DNA of 64,000 nt from Zarea fungicola (taxonomy: Eukaryota > Ascomycota > Sordariomycetes > Hypocreales > Cordycipitaceae). Position numbers and translations under genes: made by a program. Positions 24,172 through 34,358 of this stretch are shown one piece after another. Each line of letters starts with the position of its first letter. The first letter of the stretch is position 1. Below the pieces are notes generated by a model, which was not told the DNA's origin, did no database searches, and saw only the letters and a program-made list of their open reading frames with translations. The stretch spans positions 62,001 through 126,000 of the forward strand of contig FWCC01000177.1 of the NCBI GenBank assembly GCA_900169235.1, in the 5' to 3' direction.

Positions 24172-25529
24172 ATGGCCATTGCCGGACAAATAACCTCTAC
24201 GACCAACGTGGGGTCGCTGTCTTCTATTATACCTAATGATATTTGCAGTCGACTGGGCCTCAGTAAGGTCTATAATACTTGGGTAGTGAGTTCCACGATT
24301 ACTTCCTTTCTGCAGCTTGAGCGCGGCTTTTACAATGCGTATTGGCTGTTCGACAGGTCTAAGACTACCGCGTTCACTTGCCTCCCACAAAACTACATCG
24401 ACGCAGTCAGTGGCAACTTGAGTCCCATCTTTTCTCCTGCTACCGCCTGCCCAGATGGCTACGCACCCATGTGCACCTTGGTCGCCATCGGTGCCACTGT
24501 TACCGCCGCGCCTACCGTGAGACTTTGGACCGCTCTCGCCACCAACGATGCCGCCATTGGTTGTTGTCCCAGGTACTGCTCTTTTATTCTATTGTCCACT
24601 TTGATTTTGGCGCTCGAGATTTTTTTTTCATTGCCTGACTGACCATATCTCCCCTGAAATGCAGTGGCTATGCTTGCGCCGACGAGGCCGGGTTTTATTC
24701 TTGTGTATCAACCTTCAAGCCGGGCGAGACAATCCAGGCCGACCTTCTCTGGGAAAGCTCGGCAACAACCACCATCTACGGCAACGCGCAAACAACGATC
24801 AGCGCATTCGCTCTCAAATTGATCTATGCGTCTGCGCAACCCACCCCGCAGCCCAGCACGCCTCCACCTCGTACAGAATCTACGCAGCCCAGCTCTCAAC
24901 CTCATACGGCATCTCCGCAACCCAACACTCACACCAGCTCTGGGCTCTCATTGGGCCAGAAAGCAGCAATTGGTGTCTGCGTTCCCTTGGCCGTATTGTC
25001 GTTGCTGATTGGGCTGCTGTTCATCCGTCGAAGAAACAGGAGAAGGACTGCTGCACAGAAGACGCAGACCCAAGACGTCGCAGCGGATTCCCATCAGAAA
25101 CCGGAGCTTGATGGGCTCAGCAGGCCCCGTGGCCCCCTCGAGCTTGACGCATCCTCTGGAAGCCCAGGCGGCGCGAATACTGCCAACAAGTCTCAATTTT
25201 CAATGGGGCTGTCCGAAGCGGAGAGGCAGCATGTTTCGCCACATGAGATTGCTGAGCTACCTGGTAGTGGCGTGGTGGTGCCGCCGCCCGAGCTGCCCCC
25301 CCGGAATTCGCCAGTCATACAAAGAAAACCAGTGTCCGGCGGCCAATACTCTTTGACGGATCACCAACCTGCGAGCACGACCCAGGACGCATCTGATCGG
25401 GTCGTGAGCGAGATTAGCTGTATTTCGGCGGACAGTAGGACGTATGCGGACGGCATCGGGAGAGCGATGGAGAGTTCTGATACTAATCCAGAGAGCAAGC
25501 CGCCTGTGGAATCCAGTCGAACAGTTTAA
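24172..25529 (+). CDS. Single-span surface protein with Cys-rich outer domain
   Basis: Exons 24172-24572 and 24665-25529 give 421 residues; splicing restores CCPSGYACADEAGFYSC across the join. The outer part (about 1-220) has the TTAFTCLP...ACPDGY...CCPSGYxC cysteine pattern of a large fungal family of wall- or membrane-associated proteins. A Pro/Ser/Thr stalk follows, then one hydrophobic span (AIGVCVPLAVLSLLIGLLFI, about 265-285). A basic stop-transfer RRRNRRR and a Ser/Pro-rich cytoplasmic tail come last. No N-terminal signal peptide is evident, as is common in this family. A sensor-like or wall-associated role is inferred. The function is unknown. Confidence 0.75.
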
Positions 25530-26903
25530 CTGGTGCCGTGGAATAGTCGCGTGCATGCATGATTGGCCGGTTGATAGGATGGTAATGTTATGCTAGAGAT
25601 GCATGCTTTGCATGGAACAAGCCATTCTTTGCCAGCCTTGATGGCAAAGAGATTCCATCAAGTGGCCACCGTTCAAGCGAGGTCGCGGGTGACATGAGAA
25701 CTTCAGGCCAGTGCTGAGGCGGTGTATTCAGATCGTCCCCGTCTTATCCTGCAGTAACAAGCTGCCTGTGAGGTTTTTCTGCGGACGGTAATTAGAAGCA
25801 ACGTTGGTGTGAGGTCTCTTCCCAGTGGCAGGCCTTTTTTCTTTTTTGCTCTCCGTGGTAGTTTGCCTTGCAGCGTCATGACACCTATTTTTTTTTTTCA
25901 GGAATTCTGTTCTTGGCCTATATGTTTTCGGATCGGGAGCTTTTGGAAACTTTTGTTATTATAAATTCATGTTACTGTCAATTTTTCTCTTCAATTTCTG
26001 AGCTTTGAATATTGAAGCCAAATGTGCAAACTTGGAAGTGAAAATGTGTGGCAATCAACCCCCAGTGTAAGTATTCAAACCTCCCCCCAAACTCTATTTT
26101 TCGTGCACATCAATCCTTTTGCTCTTTAATTTAGTTTTTATCCTGTCTTGAATATTTGTATTCTGATCCATCGGTCCCTGTCGTGCACGTTGACTCAATG
26201 CACACTTTTGGTGCTGAACATGTACTACCAAGACTCTTCCAAGTTGGGCATGCCAATGTTGGTGTATTGGCCCCGAGCGTCCCAGATACAAACGGGTACT
26301 TGGAAAATCTTCACTTCGGATTGATATATTTTATCCCGGAAGAAGTTGTTCTTTCAAACGCGCTCTGCCCCAACACATTAGCACTTCGGTCCATGCCTAT
26401 TGCGGTCTTGGTAGGAGCTAACAAGGATAACTTAGGGTTACAGTTCCTCGCACTGCACTCCGGGTTTCGCGTTGCCATTTCTCGCATTGCACCCCGTATA
26501 TAGTCTAACGACTATATAGCTTCGTTAGCCTGCCTCATACCACACGTTGTTATTGGTCTACAGCCGCACTCCTTCTAGCCTTACTCTCCAACCCCGCTCA
26601 ATAAACTTGGATGGAATTAAAATAGTACCATGGATAAAATGATGCTTAACTTGCTTTACGATCAATACGGTAACGAGGCGGACAAGTATAAAAGGGCCGT
26701 GATTATGAGTTGCCATGTTGAATACTTTCGCTTGAAAACTTGTTCAACCACTACAGCCAGCATCCGACAACTATAACCATCAGTGAGATTTGCAGGTTTG
26801 TTTTCTTGTCATAAATATAAGGAAAGAGAATATCCCAGCTAATGAAAATAGTATCAATTAGTTGCCCAAAGATATACGATATACACAATACACGCAACAA
26901 AAA
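25530..26903. other. Intergenic with a TATA element before a secreted-protein gene
   Basis: No supported gene. A 102-codon ATG frame (26198-26503) has no recognisable feature. TATAAAAG at 26687-26694 lies 217 bp upstream of the start codon at 26904 and is a plausible core promoter. Confidence 0.45.
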
Positions 26904-27197
26904 ATGCAAATCGGAACCATTCTATCAATTGCCAGCCTCCTCCTGCTCGGCGCAGATGCTTGTTTTGTGGAATGTGTAGACGGGCACGAAGAAAACGTCT
27001 TGGGGATGCGCACAGCCTGTCCCGGGAGTCAGCGTTACATTTATGCCGCCGACGGATTTGCGGATATTGTGTATTTCGACGGACGACCAAGCTCCTGCGT
27101 CGACAGCGTAGGCTTCAGCCTCTACGACGTCCCTCAGAATGTCATTGGTTGTGCCAATGGCGTGCGCGGCAAGTGCTGTGGTCGTCATCGCTGTTGA
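26904..27197 (+). CDS. Small secreted 8-cysteine protein
   Basis: Single-exon gene of 97 residues, starting at the second in-frame codon option because it gives a signal peptide (MQIGTILSIASLLLLGADA). The mature protein of about 78 residues has eight cysteines (CFVEC, TACPG, SSCVD, GCANG, KCCGRHRC), enough for four disulfides. It ends in a cysteine, a compact pattern common among fungal effector or antimicrobial-like proteins. I do not recognise the family. A TATA element lies about 210 bp upstream. Confidence 0.75.
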   Translation: MQIGTILSIASLLLLGADACFVECVDGHEENVLGMRTACPGSQRYIYAADGFADIVYFDGRPSSCVDSVGFSLYDVPQNVIGCANGVRGKCCGRHRC

Positions 27198-27382
27198 TGG
27201 GTGGGAAATTCTTATTTGCTGGGCAAAGCAATTCAAAGCCAAGGCTGTATATGAAATTCACGTTTTGCTTTATTTCTTACCTGCACAATGTAATCCGACA
27301 ATGCCACGGCCATCAGTGTTCATCTTTACAAGTGTTTCAGCGCCCCAGTAGATGATGTTATTTATTACTTTACCAAGAGTAT

Positions 27383-29016
27383 CTAGCTTATGAACCCCTT
27401 CTTATTCGCAAAATAATAGAATACTAATATAGCCCCGGTAAATGGCAATGCCACTGCAAAGTAAATCCATATCGAAGGGTTCTTCTCAAATATATTTACA
27501 TTCATTCCAAAGAATGTAGATACAAACCCCAGCGGAATAAATATAAATGCCAGCGTTGTTAAATTTGTAACTTTTTGGGTTTGACCAAAGTTTTGGCGCG
27601 CTTCGCTGACGTTTATGGTGTCTGAGAGTACCTGACTGACTGATTCGCAGCGATGTGCTAATTCCGAGCAGCGTCGTATGAGGTACTGAGTATCCAGGAG
27701 TAGTGTTGATGCCACTTCTGCGCCCAGGGCTGTCTCTCGATATGCATCTTGCCCTGGCCAAGTTCGAGAGCCGTGCCATTCAATCCAGAAGGCATTGTCT
27801 TTCAACGATTGCTGCGCGTGCGCCAGAAAATCCAGATTAAATCTCAGCTGCTCTAGCGCGGAGCCGAGGGCCTCTGTCGTCGGCGAGGGACCGGGTATCT
27901 TGCACTTGTCAATGTCAGAGTCGACAAAGTTGAGTATCTGAGCCCAGCCTGCAGCCGCTCTGCCGAGTAAGCTTGCGAGAACGGCAAAAGGACTTTCGTA
28001 CAAGAGATCTAGGTCCCTATCGCCGGCTACCAGCACATGATCCCTGGGATGCAACGGGTTTGGCGTAGAAGGACTCATTTGGCGGGCTGTGCCCTGGATA
28101 TCGTAACCCGACGGGCTCTCGTTGTAGGAAAGAATCGGAAGAAAATCTGGAGCCTGCCTGTTTCGAGTGTAGTTGGACCACGGGGTTTCCTGCGTCTCTG
28201 GGACGCCATGACCTTGGTCGACCAAAAAGATGCCTACGTTGCCGTCAGATTTCCCTCCCCGCTGGGGGAGAAGAGGGGGGGGAAGAACAAGGACGCGTCT
28301 TCTTACCGACCCAGCTGTTTGGGGTTCTGGTGCAGACAGTGAATTGAAACGAGCTGTTCGATGCTAAAATACTGTGAGCTATGTAGATGTAGCTGGCGCA
28401 GTCTAGTCGCTCCGAATTTCTTGTTCTGAAACAGACCGCGGTCCCATTCCTCGAGCTTCTGCTGCGCTTCGAGCCGCTCACGAGCGGAAACGTGGGTAGC
28501 GTATGAGGAGCCAGTTCGCCTCCCGAGAAAGGGAATCAAAACATGGACGACGTTGCCTCGTCGAGATGGTAGGGCTGGAAGTTCGAAGAAAGCATCGTGG
28601 GTCGGATCTCGTCGGCCGAGGTTCAAATGACCCAACCAATATTCTGGCCGCACACCATATTTGCTGCCTAGGTAGGCGACACAGCTGGGAGATGGCAGTC
28701 CTTCAATTGTGATGAGACAAGGAGCTTGCGTTTGAGTTACATTCTTTTCCGGAATGTCAAGCCCCCAGGTCTGCGTAGTCGGAGCATAGGGTTGATGCAC
28801 TGAATGGGACGAGGCGCGAAGCAGTATGGCGCTGGGAACAGGACTCATGCGGGATTCGCTTGTAGAGTCGGATTGCAAATAATCAATTAGCTGGTAGAAG
28901 TAGGGGCCGATGACGCTGTCCTTTGAGAAGCAAGACTTAATCACCTGGACATATTCTTCAACGTAGGAGGCAGAGCTTGCGTCGGAAGATGCGATGGTAG
29001 GCGCATTTGATTGCAT
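27383..29016 (-). CDS. CorA-like divalent-cation transporter family protein
   Basis: Two exons: about 29016-28307, then from about 28275 to 27383, encoding about 525 residues. The C-terminal part has the CorA layout: a long helical region, then a first membrane span ending in GMNVN (the diagnostic Gly-Met-Asn), then a second span (IWIYFAVALPFTGAILVFYYF). The N-terminal half contains the CLHQNPKQLG and GIFLVDQGHG segments usual in fungal members of this group. The consensus GTAAG donor leaves phase 2, and I find no acceptor that restores the downstream frame. A poor donor (GTCGGT) three bases earlier would work. The junction is therefore uncertain: a non-consensus splice, an assembly error in the C-run, or a frameshift. 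Confidence 0.7.
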
Positions 29017-29860
29017 TCTAGCGGATTGTCAAGAGCTTCGAGTCCTTGGGTAACCTATGAGGACGAGAGAAGCGCTACATAGTCCGAGCAGCCGGTAGGA
29101 CGGAGGGCAGGGGCTATGCCAGTGTCTGCATTGATCCTGGCCCTCCCTTTGAGGCTGCATCTCTCATTGTTACACAAGACAGTTGTGGTCCATGGAGATT
29201 ATGGCGGCTGATTGGAGAACAAACTATGTACGGAGTACTCTTTTCGCAGGGGCAAAAATACCAGCAGGAGGAACCTACGCTCAAGTACCCTTTTTCGCTC
29301 TGGGGTCGCATTACAACCCAATCGCCTGACACTCAGCCTCACTGAGAGCGTTTCTGGAGAACCCTTGATGCTAGGTAGTGAGTCAGGCAAAGACAAGAAC
29401 AAGAGCACACACACACAGACCAGTCGTTGGGGCTGCGTCCGAATCCTTCTTCATGCATGGCATGATGAGCCACGCCTGTCACGAACTGGACTCTGAGCAC
29501 AAGTTGGCACCCCACTGTAAGCTCTACAGTGTCTACCCCATGGGGTATGGAGAATGTACGTAGTAGATGGTACCCTGGGTCTACCTCCGTGGTATGTACC
29601 ACCAGTACATGCCGCAGGTGCCGGTCACCTCATTTCAAACATGAAGCGGTCCGATGAGGTAGGAAGTCTTCCTCGCAACGAAATGTATAATAACCTGGTG
29701 ACGTTTTCGTAGCTTCCCACCCCTCAAACTCGACCCTTCCAAAGCACCTCACTCCAAGTAACAGAACTTTTAACTCATCCCAAGTGCAACATCTCCAGTA
29801 CGTCCCAGAAACTACTTGTCACATCCAGCCAAGCTTACGTCTTTATATAAATTCTACATC
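29017..29860. other. Intergenic, no gene seen
   Basis: This is the promoter side of the CorA-like gene. Overlapping frames on both strands lack any domain. A TATATAAA at about 29842 precedes the next small open frame. Confidence 0.45.
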
Positions 29861-30109
29861 ATGGCCGATGCCAGCTTGCCCGTCCAGACTTGGAAGGCGC
29901 TACGAGGTCAGATCAAGGCTGCCGACAGAGCCGCAAGCGCCGCCGCTAGTAGTGGAGGAGATTCCAAGGTACAGGAAAGACCGTTCCTAGTTGCCGAGGC
30001 GGCCGGGAACCCATACCCTGCTACTGCAGGCATGCGAATCAATGGAGGCTGGGATGGACCCATCACTGAACCCCACAGAGTCCGAGAGCGCGACGTTGGC
30101 CTAAAATAA
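29861..30109 (+). CDS. Possible small protein, 82 residues
   Basis: Single-exon frame starting with ATGGCC in a favourable context. The protein has an Ala-rich helical stretch (RGQIKAADRAASAAAS) and a Gly/Pro-rich end, with no signal peptide or membrane span. I recognise no family. It is listed because of the good start context and regular composition. It could be a chance frame. Confidence 0.35.
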   Translation: MADASLPVQTWKALRGQIKAADRAASAAASSGGDSKVQERPFLVAEAAGNPYPATAGMRINGGWDGPITEPHRVRERDVGLK

Positions 30110-30316
30110 TGCCACGGGCCGTGTCTGTCTGGTCGCCGATTCTGCCTTGCCAGCATCACAGTGTGCGAGAGACTCCAGGAGTAGACTCCTTGTAAATCAG
30201 TTTGACTAGGTAGAAAGCACCGAGATTCAACTGTCCTGCTTCGACAGCTACGTTACCTCTACTTGTGATGGATCATTCTGCTCATAGTTGTGGTTTCAGT
30301 TGTGCCGTGCCATGCC

Positions 30317-32651
30317 TTACCCATCATCGCCAGTGGCAAAAGTCTCGCGACCTGTCTGGACTTTGATCGGCCACTTGGCACTCGTTAACGCCGCCTCGGC
30401 CAAATTGATGAGCATCAAATCACTGCACCTGGCGCCCATGAAACTGCTGACAATTGGAAGATGCTCTTCCAACCCACTGATGCGCGAGTGGTACGGCTTC
30501 TGTCCGACTGTGGAATCAATGTCAGCTAGAATGGCAACACATGTAGGTCAAGGCATCCATCACGTACTGGGGATGATGAGCGTTGGCAGCTGAAGGACTG
30601 CTGGCAGATAAAAGACCGAGAACGACCCGACGATGCTAGGAAGCCTTTTATTGGTTAGCAACAACTTGTTCCACAGGCAAGGGTCAAGGTCAAGGACGTA
30701 CTTGTTTGAGTCGTCGCGGTATTTTGGACTTGCAGAGCCAAAGGGCATCACCATCACAGCATCGGTAATAGTGTCACTATGCTGCCCCATAATGTTGGTT
30801 TCAAACCAAGTCCTGAAAATTTTCATTTCGGCTACGCCCTGGGCACGCTGTTCCTTCGTAAACGGAACAGCAATGCTCCTAGGTCACCATTAGCTCTGCT
30901 GTACGCCTCATCGTTGCAGCTCGATTCTGATATTTACCATCGTTTGCGCATATAAGGCCCCACAAATGCCTCCTTTCCGAATTTCGCAAGGTAGTCGGCA
31001 CGGAATGCGTCGAAGGTGTGGTATGTATCATAATACATGGGCCAAACTGCGCTCTGCTCAAAAGTTAGTCCAAGGTAACCTGCGGGATTGCATTAAAGGA
31101 AAGGACAGTTACCATCTCTAGAAAGTCTTGCAGCGACTTCCCCTTGGCTTCCTCGGGAGGATTTGACGCCCATGCACCCGTGATACTGATGGGAGTGCGC
31201 TCGATACCAAGAAATTTCTCCACGATGGCAACGAAGGAATCGGTCATGGCTTGTTGATCGGTATCTGCCTGCGGGAAAAAGTCCAGAGGATAAAGCAACC
31301 GTTTGGGAAACTTGAGGAGTTAGATGTGCAGGTTGATGCATCGATAGGGTAGAGGGTCCACCTTGGACGAGTCGGGAACACCCAGAGTTGCTGCCGTGAG
31401 ATGCTTGGCATCTTCTAGGCTTCTGTGAAGCGTCCCTACCGTATCGAATTCACTTTTGAACCAAGGTTAGACTCATCAATTGCCTGGGAATGGAACTAGT
31501 GCGCATACTTGCAGCTCGGGACAATTCCCTGGCGTGAGGTGACACCATAGGAGGTCCTGAGGCCGAAAAGACCATTTGCAGCAGCCGGAAGGCGTATGCT
31601 ACCTGAAGCTATGGACAGGTAAGCAGGAGCAAATGGCATTTGCCGGGGAGCTGGCACTTACTGTCCGTTCCAATCGAATGGTCGAGCCAAGGGTAACCTG
31701 CAAGAGAGGCACCGGCGCCAGTAGAACTGCATGAAGGAGTCTGATACATGTCACCCCTGGGGTTGAATGGGCAGTGGTAGTCGATCCACTGATCAGTCGG
31801 CTCCTCTGCGGATGCAAAGGCAGACATCTTGGTCTTGCCTACGATGATAGCACCCAGTCCAATCAGCTTCTTGACATAGTCTGCACTGGAAGTACGCGGT
31901 GGGTATAGCTCGTTGTAGGCTCGATTCATCATTGTGCTACGGATTCCGCTCAAGTCATAGTTGTCTTTGATGCTAATGCGGGCACCGGCGAGTGGCTTCT
32001 CTTTGCTCGGGCTTGCGTACAGTCGACTTGGTACGGCAACGCTTCGAAAAGAACCTTGTGGCGACACCGCCTGCGGGACGGAAAAGCTGGGTTGGAGAGT
32101 TGTATTAGTACCGCGTAGCTGGAGTGCGTAGACTTGGACGGGCTGACCTGGTCGGATTGATAACATTGTCTGCAATGGTAGGGATAACAAATGCATCCAG
32201 GTGGTCCTCATAGAGCTTCCAGGCCTGATGGATGGAGTTGCCGCGGATAAAGTAGGGTCCCGGGGGGAGATGGCCAAGGGTATGAGTCGGGTCGTTGGTG
32301 TAGGCGGTGAAGCTGCTTAGGGCGAGTCGGGCAGCAACATGGCCAACATGCCCATTCCTCTCGGGTTGCAGCACGAGTGTTGAGATGAAATCGTCAGAGA
32401 AAACATCGTCCCGTTGGCGAAAGTCGTTGATGGCCCTTTCGGCATCTTGCGGGCCGAATTCAGCATGGACACAGAGCAGAACAGCGGGCGTCCAGAGCTC
32501 ATCGCCTGTAACAGTCTCAACGAGGCGACCCTACGCGATGAAACGAGTACATTGGTTAGCCAAAGACTGTGCAGTGCGTGCCACCTTGGCCAAATAAACC
32601 TACCACTTCTTGGGGATGAACATAGTACGAGCCTCTACGGAGAGCCCACAT
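30317..32651 (-). CDS. Amidase-signature hydrolase with N-terminal extra domain
   Basis: Ten exons (32651-32604, 32530-32148, 32086-31662, 31608-31509, 31452-31362, 31310-31113, 31053-30938, 30878-30702, 30644-30568, 30525-30317) give 607 residues, with every join in phase. One intron has a TACTAAT branch site. The first ~165 residues are the domain that precedes the amidase in a group often annotated as scytalone-dehydratase-like/amidase proteins. The amidase triad is visible: Lys in ISIKDNYD, cis-Ser in CSSTGAGAS, nucleophile Ser in GTDTSGSIR. It hydrolyses an amide whose identity cannot be read from sequence. No signal peptide is seen. It lies about 1.7 kb from the 3' end of the NRPS gene and could be a fringe member of that cluster. 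Confidence 0.88.
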
Positions 32652-34358
32652 GGCCGGGATGGGGAGGGTCAATGCTCTAGTGGACGCAGATTTTGGTCTA
32701 AGCTGCCAGGCGGCTGCTTGATGAAGGAGGATAAAGCAAGGTGGGATAATTTCCAGGGTTCTTTTTTAGATGAATTATTTCTACGGCTCGGGCCGTTCTT
32801 TTCCCGGAAATGGTTAGATATGTTTGCCAAACATTGCCAGTCATGTCAGCGTCTTTTGCGTAGCCATTGCCGAGGATCATACTACCACATTAGGTACCTA
32901 AGCTTGGCGATGGGCCACTGATAGAGCACACTGTCACGTCTGTGACCACTAGCCGCAACGGCTTTTCTAGGTGGGTAGTTGGGGTTTAAGATTGTGCACT
33001 AGAGGACCACTAGGGACTGCCAGTACCTACCTACCAAGGTACAGTATCTACCAAGGTAAACTGTCACGCAGGGCAGTGATGGTCCATAGAGAGTGCGGTT
33101 GCTTGAAAACCAATTACACAGCCTAAAAGGGTGGGTACAGGAATAAGGGCAAAATACCAACAGTAGGGACCCACTCTTAAGTACCACCCGTTGCCGGACA
33201 TAAACTGCTACCTAAAGTAGCCCGATCCTGCGTTTTCGGCGATGGCCGAGGCCGCCTTTTTAGCGTATAGGGTGGATAGATCTGGTCAAATGAAGCTTGT
33301 AATTAATTGTTCTCATGGCATTGATCAGGGACAAAAAAAAAAAAAAAAGGCCAAACAGCTCAATATACCTATTTTGGCCACGTTTAAAAAATGCAGGTGC
33401 CTGCACAAGGTCCTAATTTCTGTACCCTTTTATTCTGTTCAACATGAAGACCCCTGTTACATGTGGGGGCCGCCGCTTGTGGCGGCCTAGAGGCCATAAA
33501 TGACCGGCCTCAAGTCATTAGCTAGAAGGAATAACAATCATGACTTTACTACTTCTTGCTGCATATATTGACAGTGAGGAAGGTAGTAATCACGAACCCT
33601 GCTGGCTATCTAATAGTTAAGAGCAGTGTATCGCTAATTCTAGCGGTAGCCACGTTAGACTTGACTCCCGTCAAGTCATAACGTGAGGACCCGATCCAGG
33701 TCTAACAACCCCTTCCTCCCTACCAGTATGGTACCTATGCCTCAGGCATATTTACATCATGTGCGCTGCCTGCCTACGTGTTATGCATGACCTGGCCAAG
33801 GCAATCTCGCACTGGACAAGCCCTGGTGAAGTAAATCCGGTTCCCCCTAGGGCTGAAGTTGCCTCTTGTCTCCGCCCTGAGCACGAGTTTCTAAAATAAA
33901 AACACAAGTTTAGGGATTAGAATCCATAGTAGATAGTAGGGTGTGCACTAGTTTTGATTTTTTGAAAAAAATAAATAATAACCCTAGTAGTAGTTAGTCA
34001 TAAGATTTTAAATTTACCCTTTTACCACTTAACCTTCTATAGTAATTACGTTGTAGAGCTTAAAATTTTACTCTAAGCTATAATAAAATTCTAAAAAACT
34101 ATAGTAATCTCTGGAAGAAGTCAAAGGATTATTATATTTCTATAAAAACATATCTTCTCTAGCAGCTGCTTTATAGTCCAGTTCGTTACCGGCATTTAGA
34201 CACTATAAATGAACCACTTTCGTCCCATTTCCACCGACTCCTCCTACCAGGGAGGTCGCCGTATTATCAACAATCCCGTGGCACCGGATGAGGCATTTCG
34301 ACTTCAAGGAAGCAAAATTAACCTTTTGTTGCTTAGTGACATTGCTCAAGATTATAAA
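32652..34358. other. Repeat-bearing, AT-rich intergenic region
   Basis: It separates the amidase from the NRPS. It holds a 16-A run at about 33333, the solo LTR at 33455-33707 and about 270 bp of very AT-rich DNA at 33890-34160 with no coding potential. The AT-rich block looks like DNA decayed by repeat-induced point mutation, but this needs dinucleotide statistics. Confidence 0.55.
33455..33707. mobile_element. Solo LTR with perfect 5-bp target duplication
   Basis: The 253-bp element runs from TGTTAC to TCTAACA, so its ends are TGTTA/TAACA inverted. The five bases on each side are identical (ACCCC at 33450-33454 and 33708-33712). This is the footprint of LTR-retrotransposon insertion followed by loss of the interior through LTR recombination. 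Inside are a GC hairpin (GGCCGCC / GGCGGCC, about 33467-33486) and an inverted repeat GACTTGAC / GTCAAGTC near the right end. The orientation is not clear. Confidence 0.85.

Noticed and set aside
26198..26503. 102-codon open frame
   Set aside because: No recognisable feature. It lies in the promoter side of the 8-Cys protein gene.
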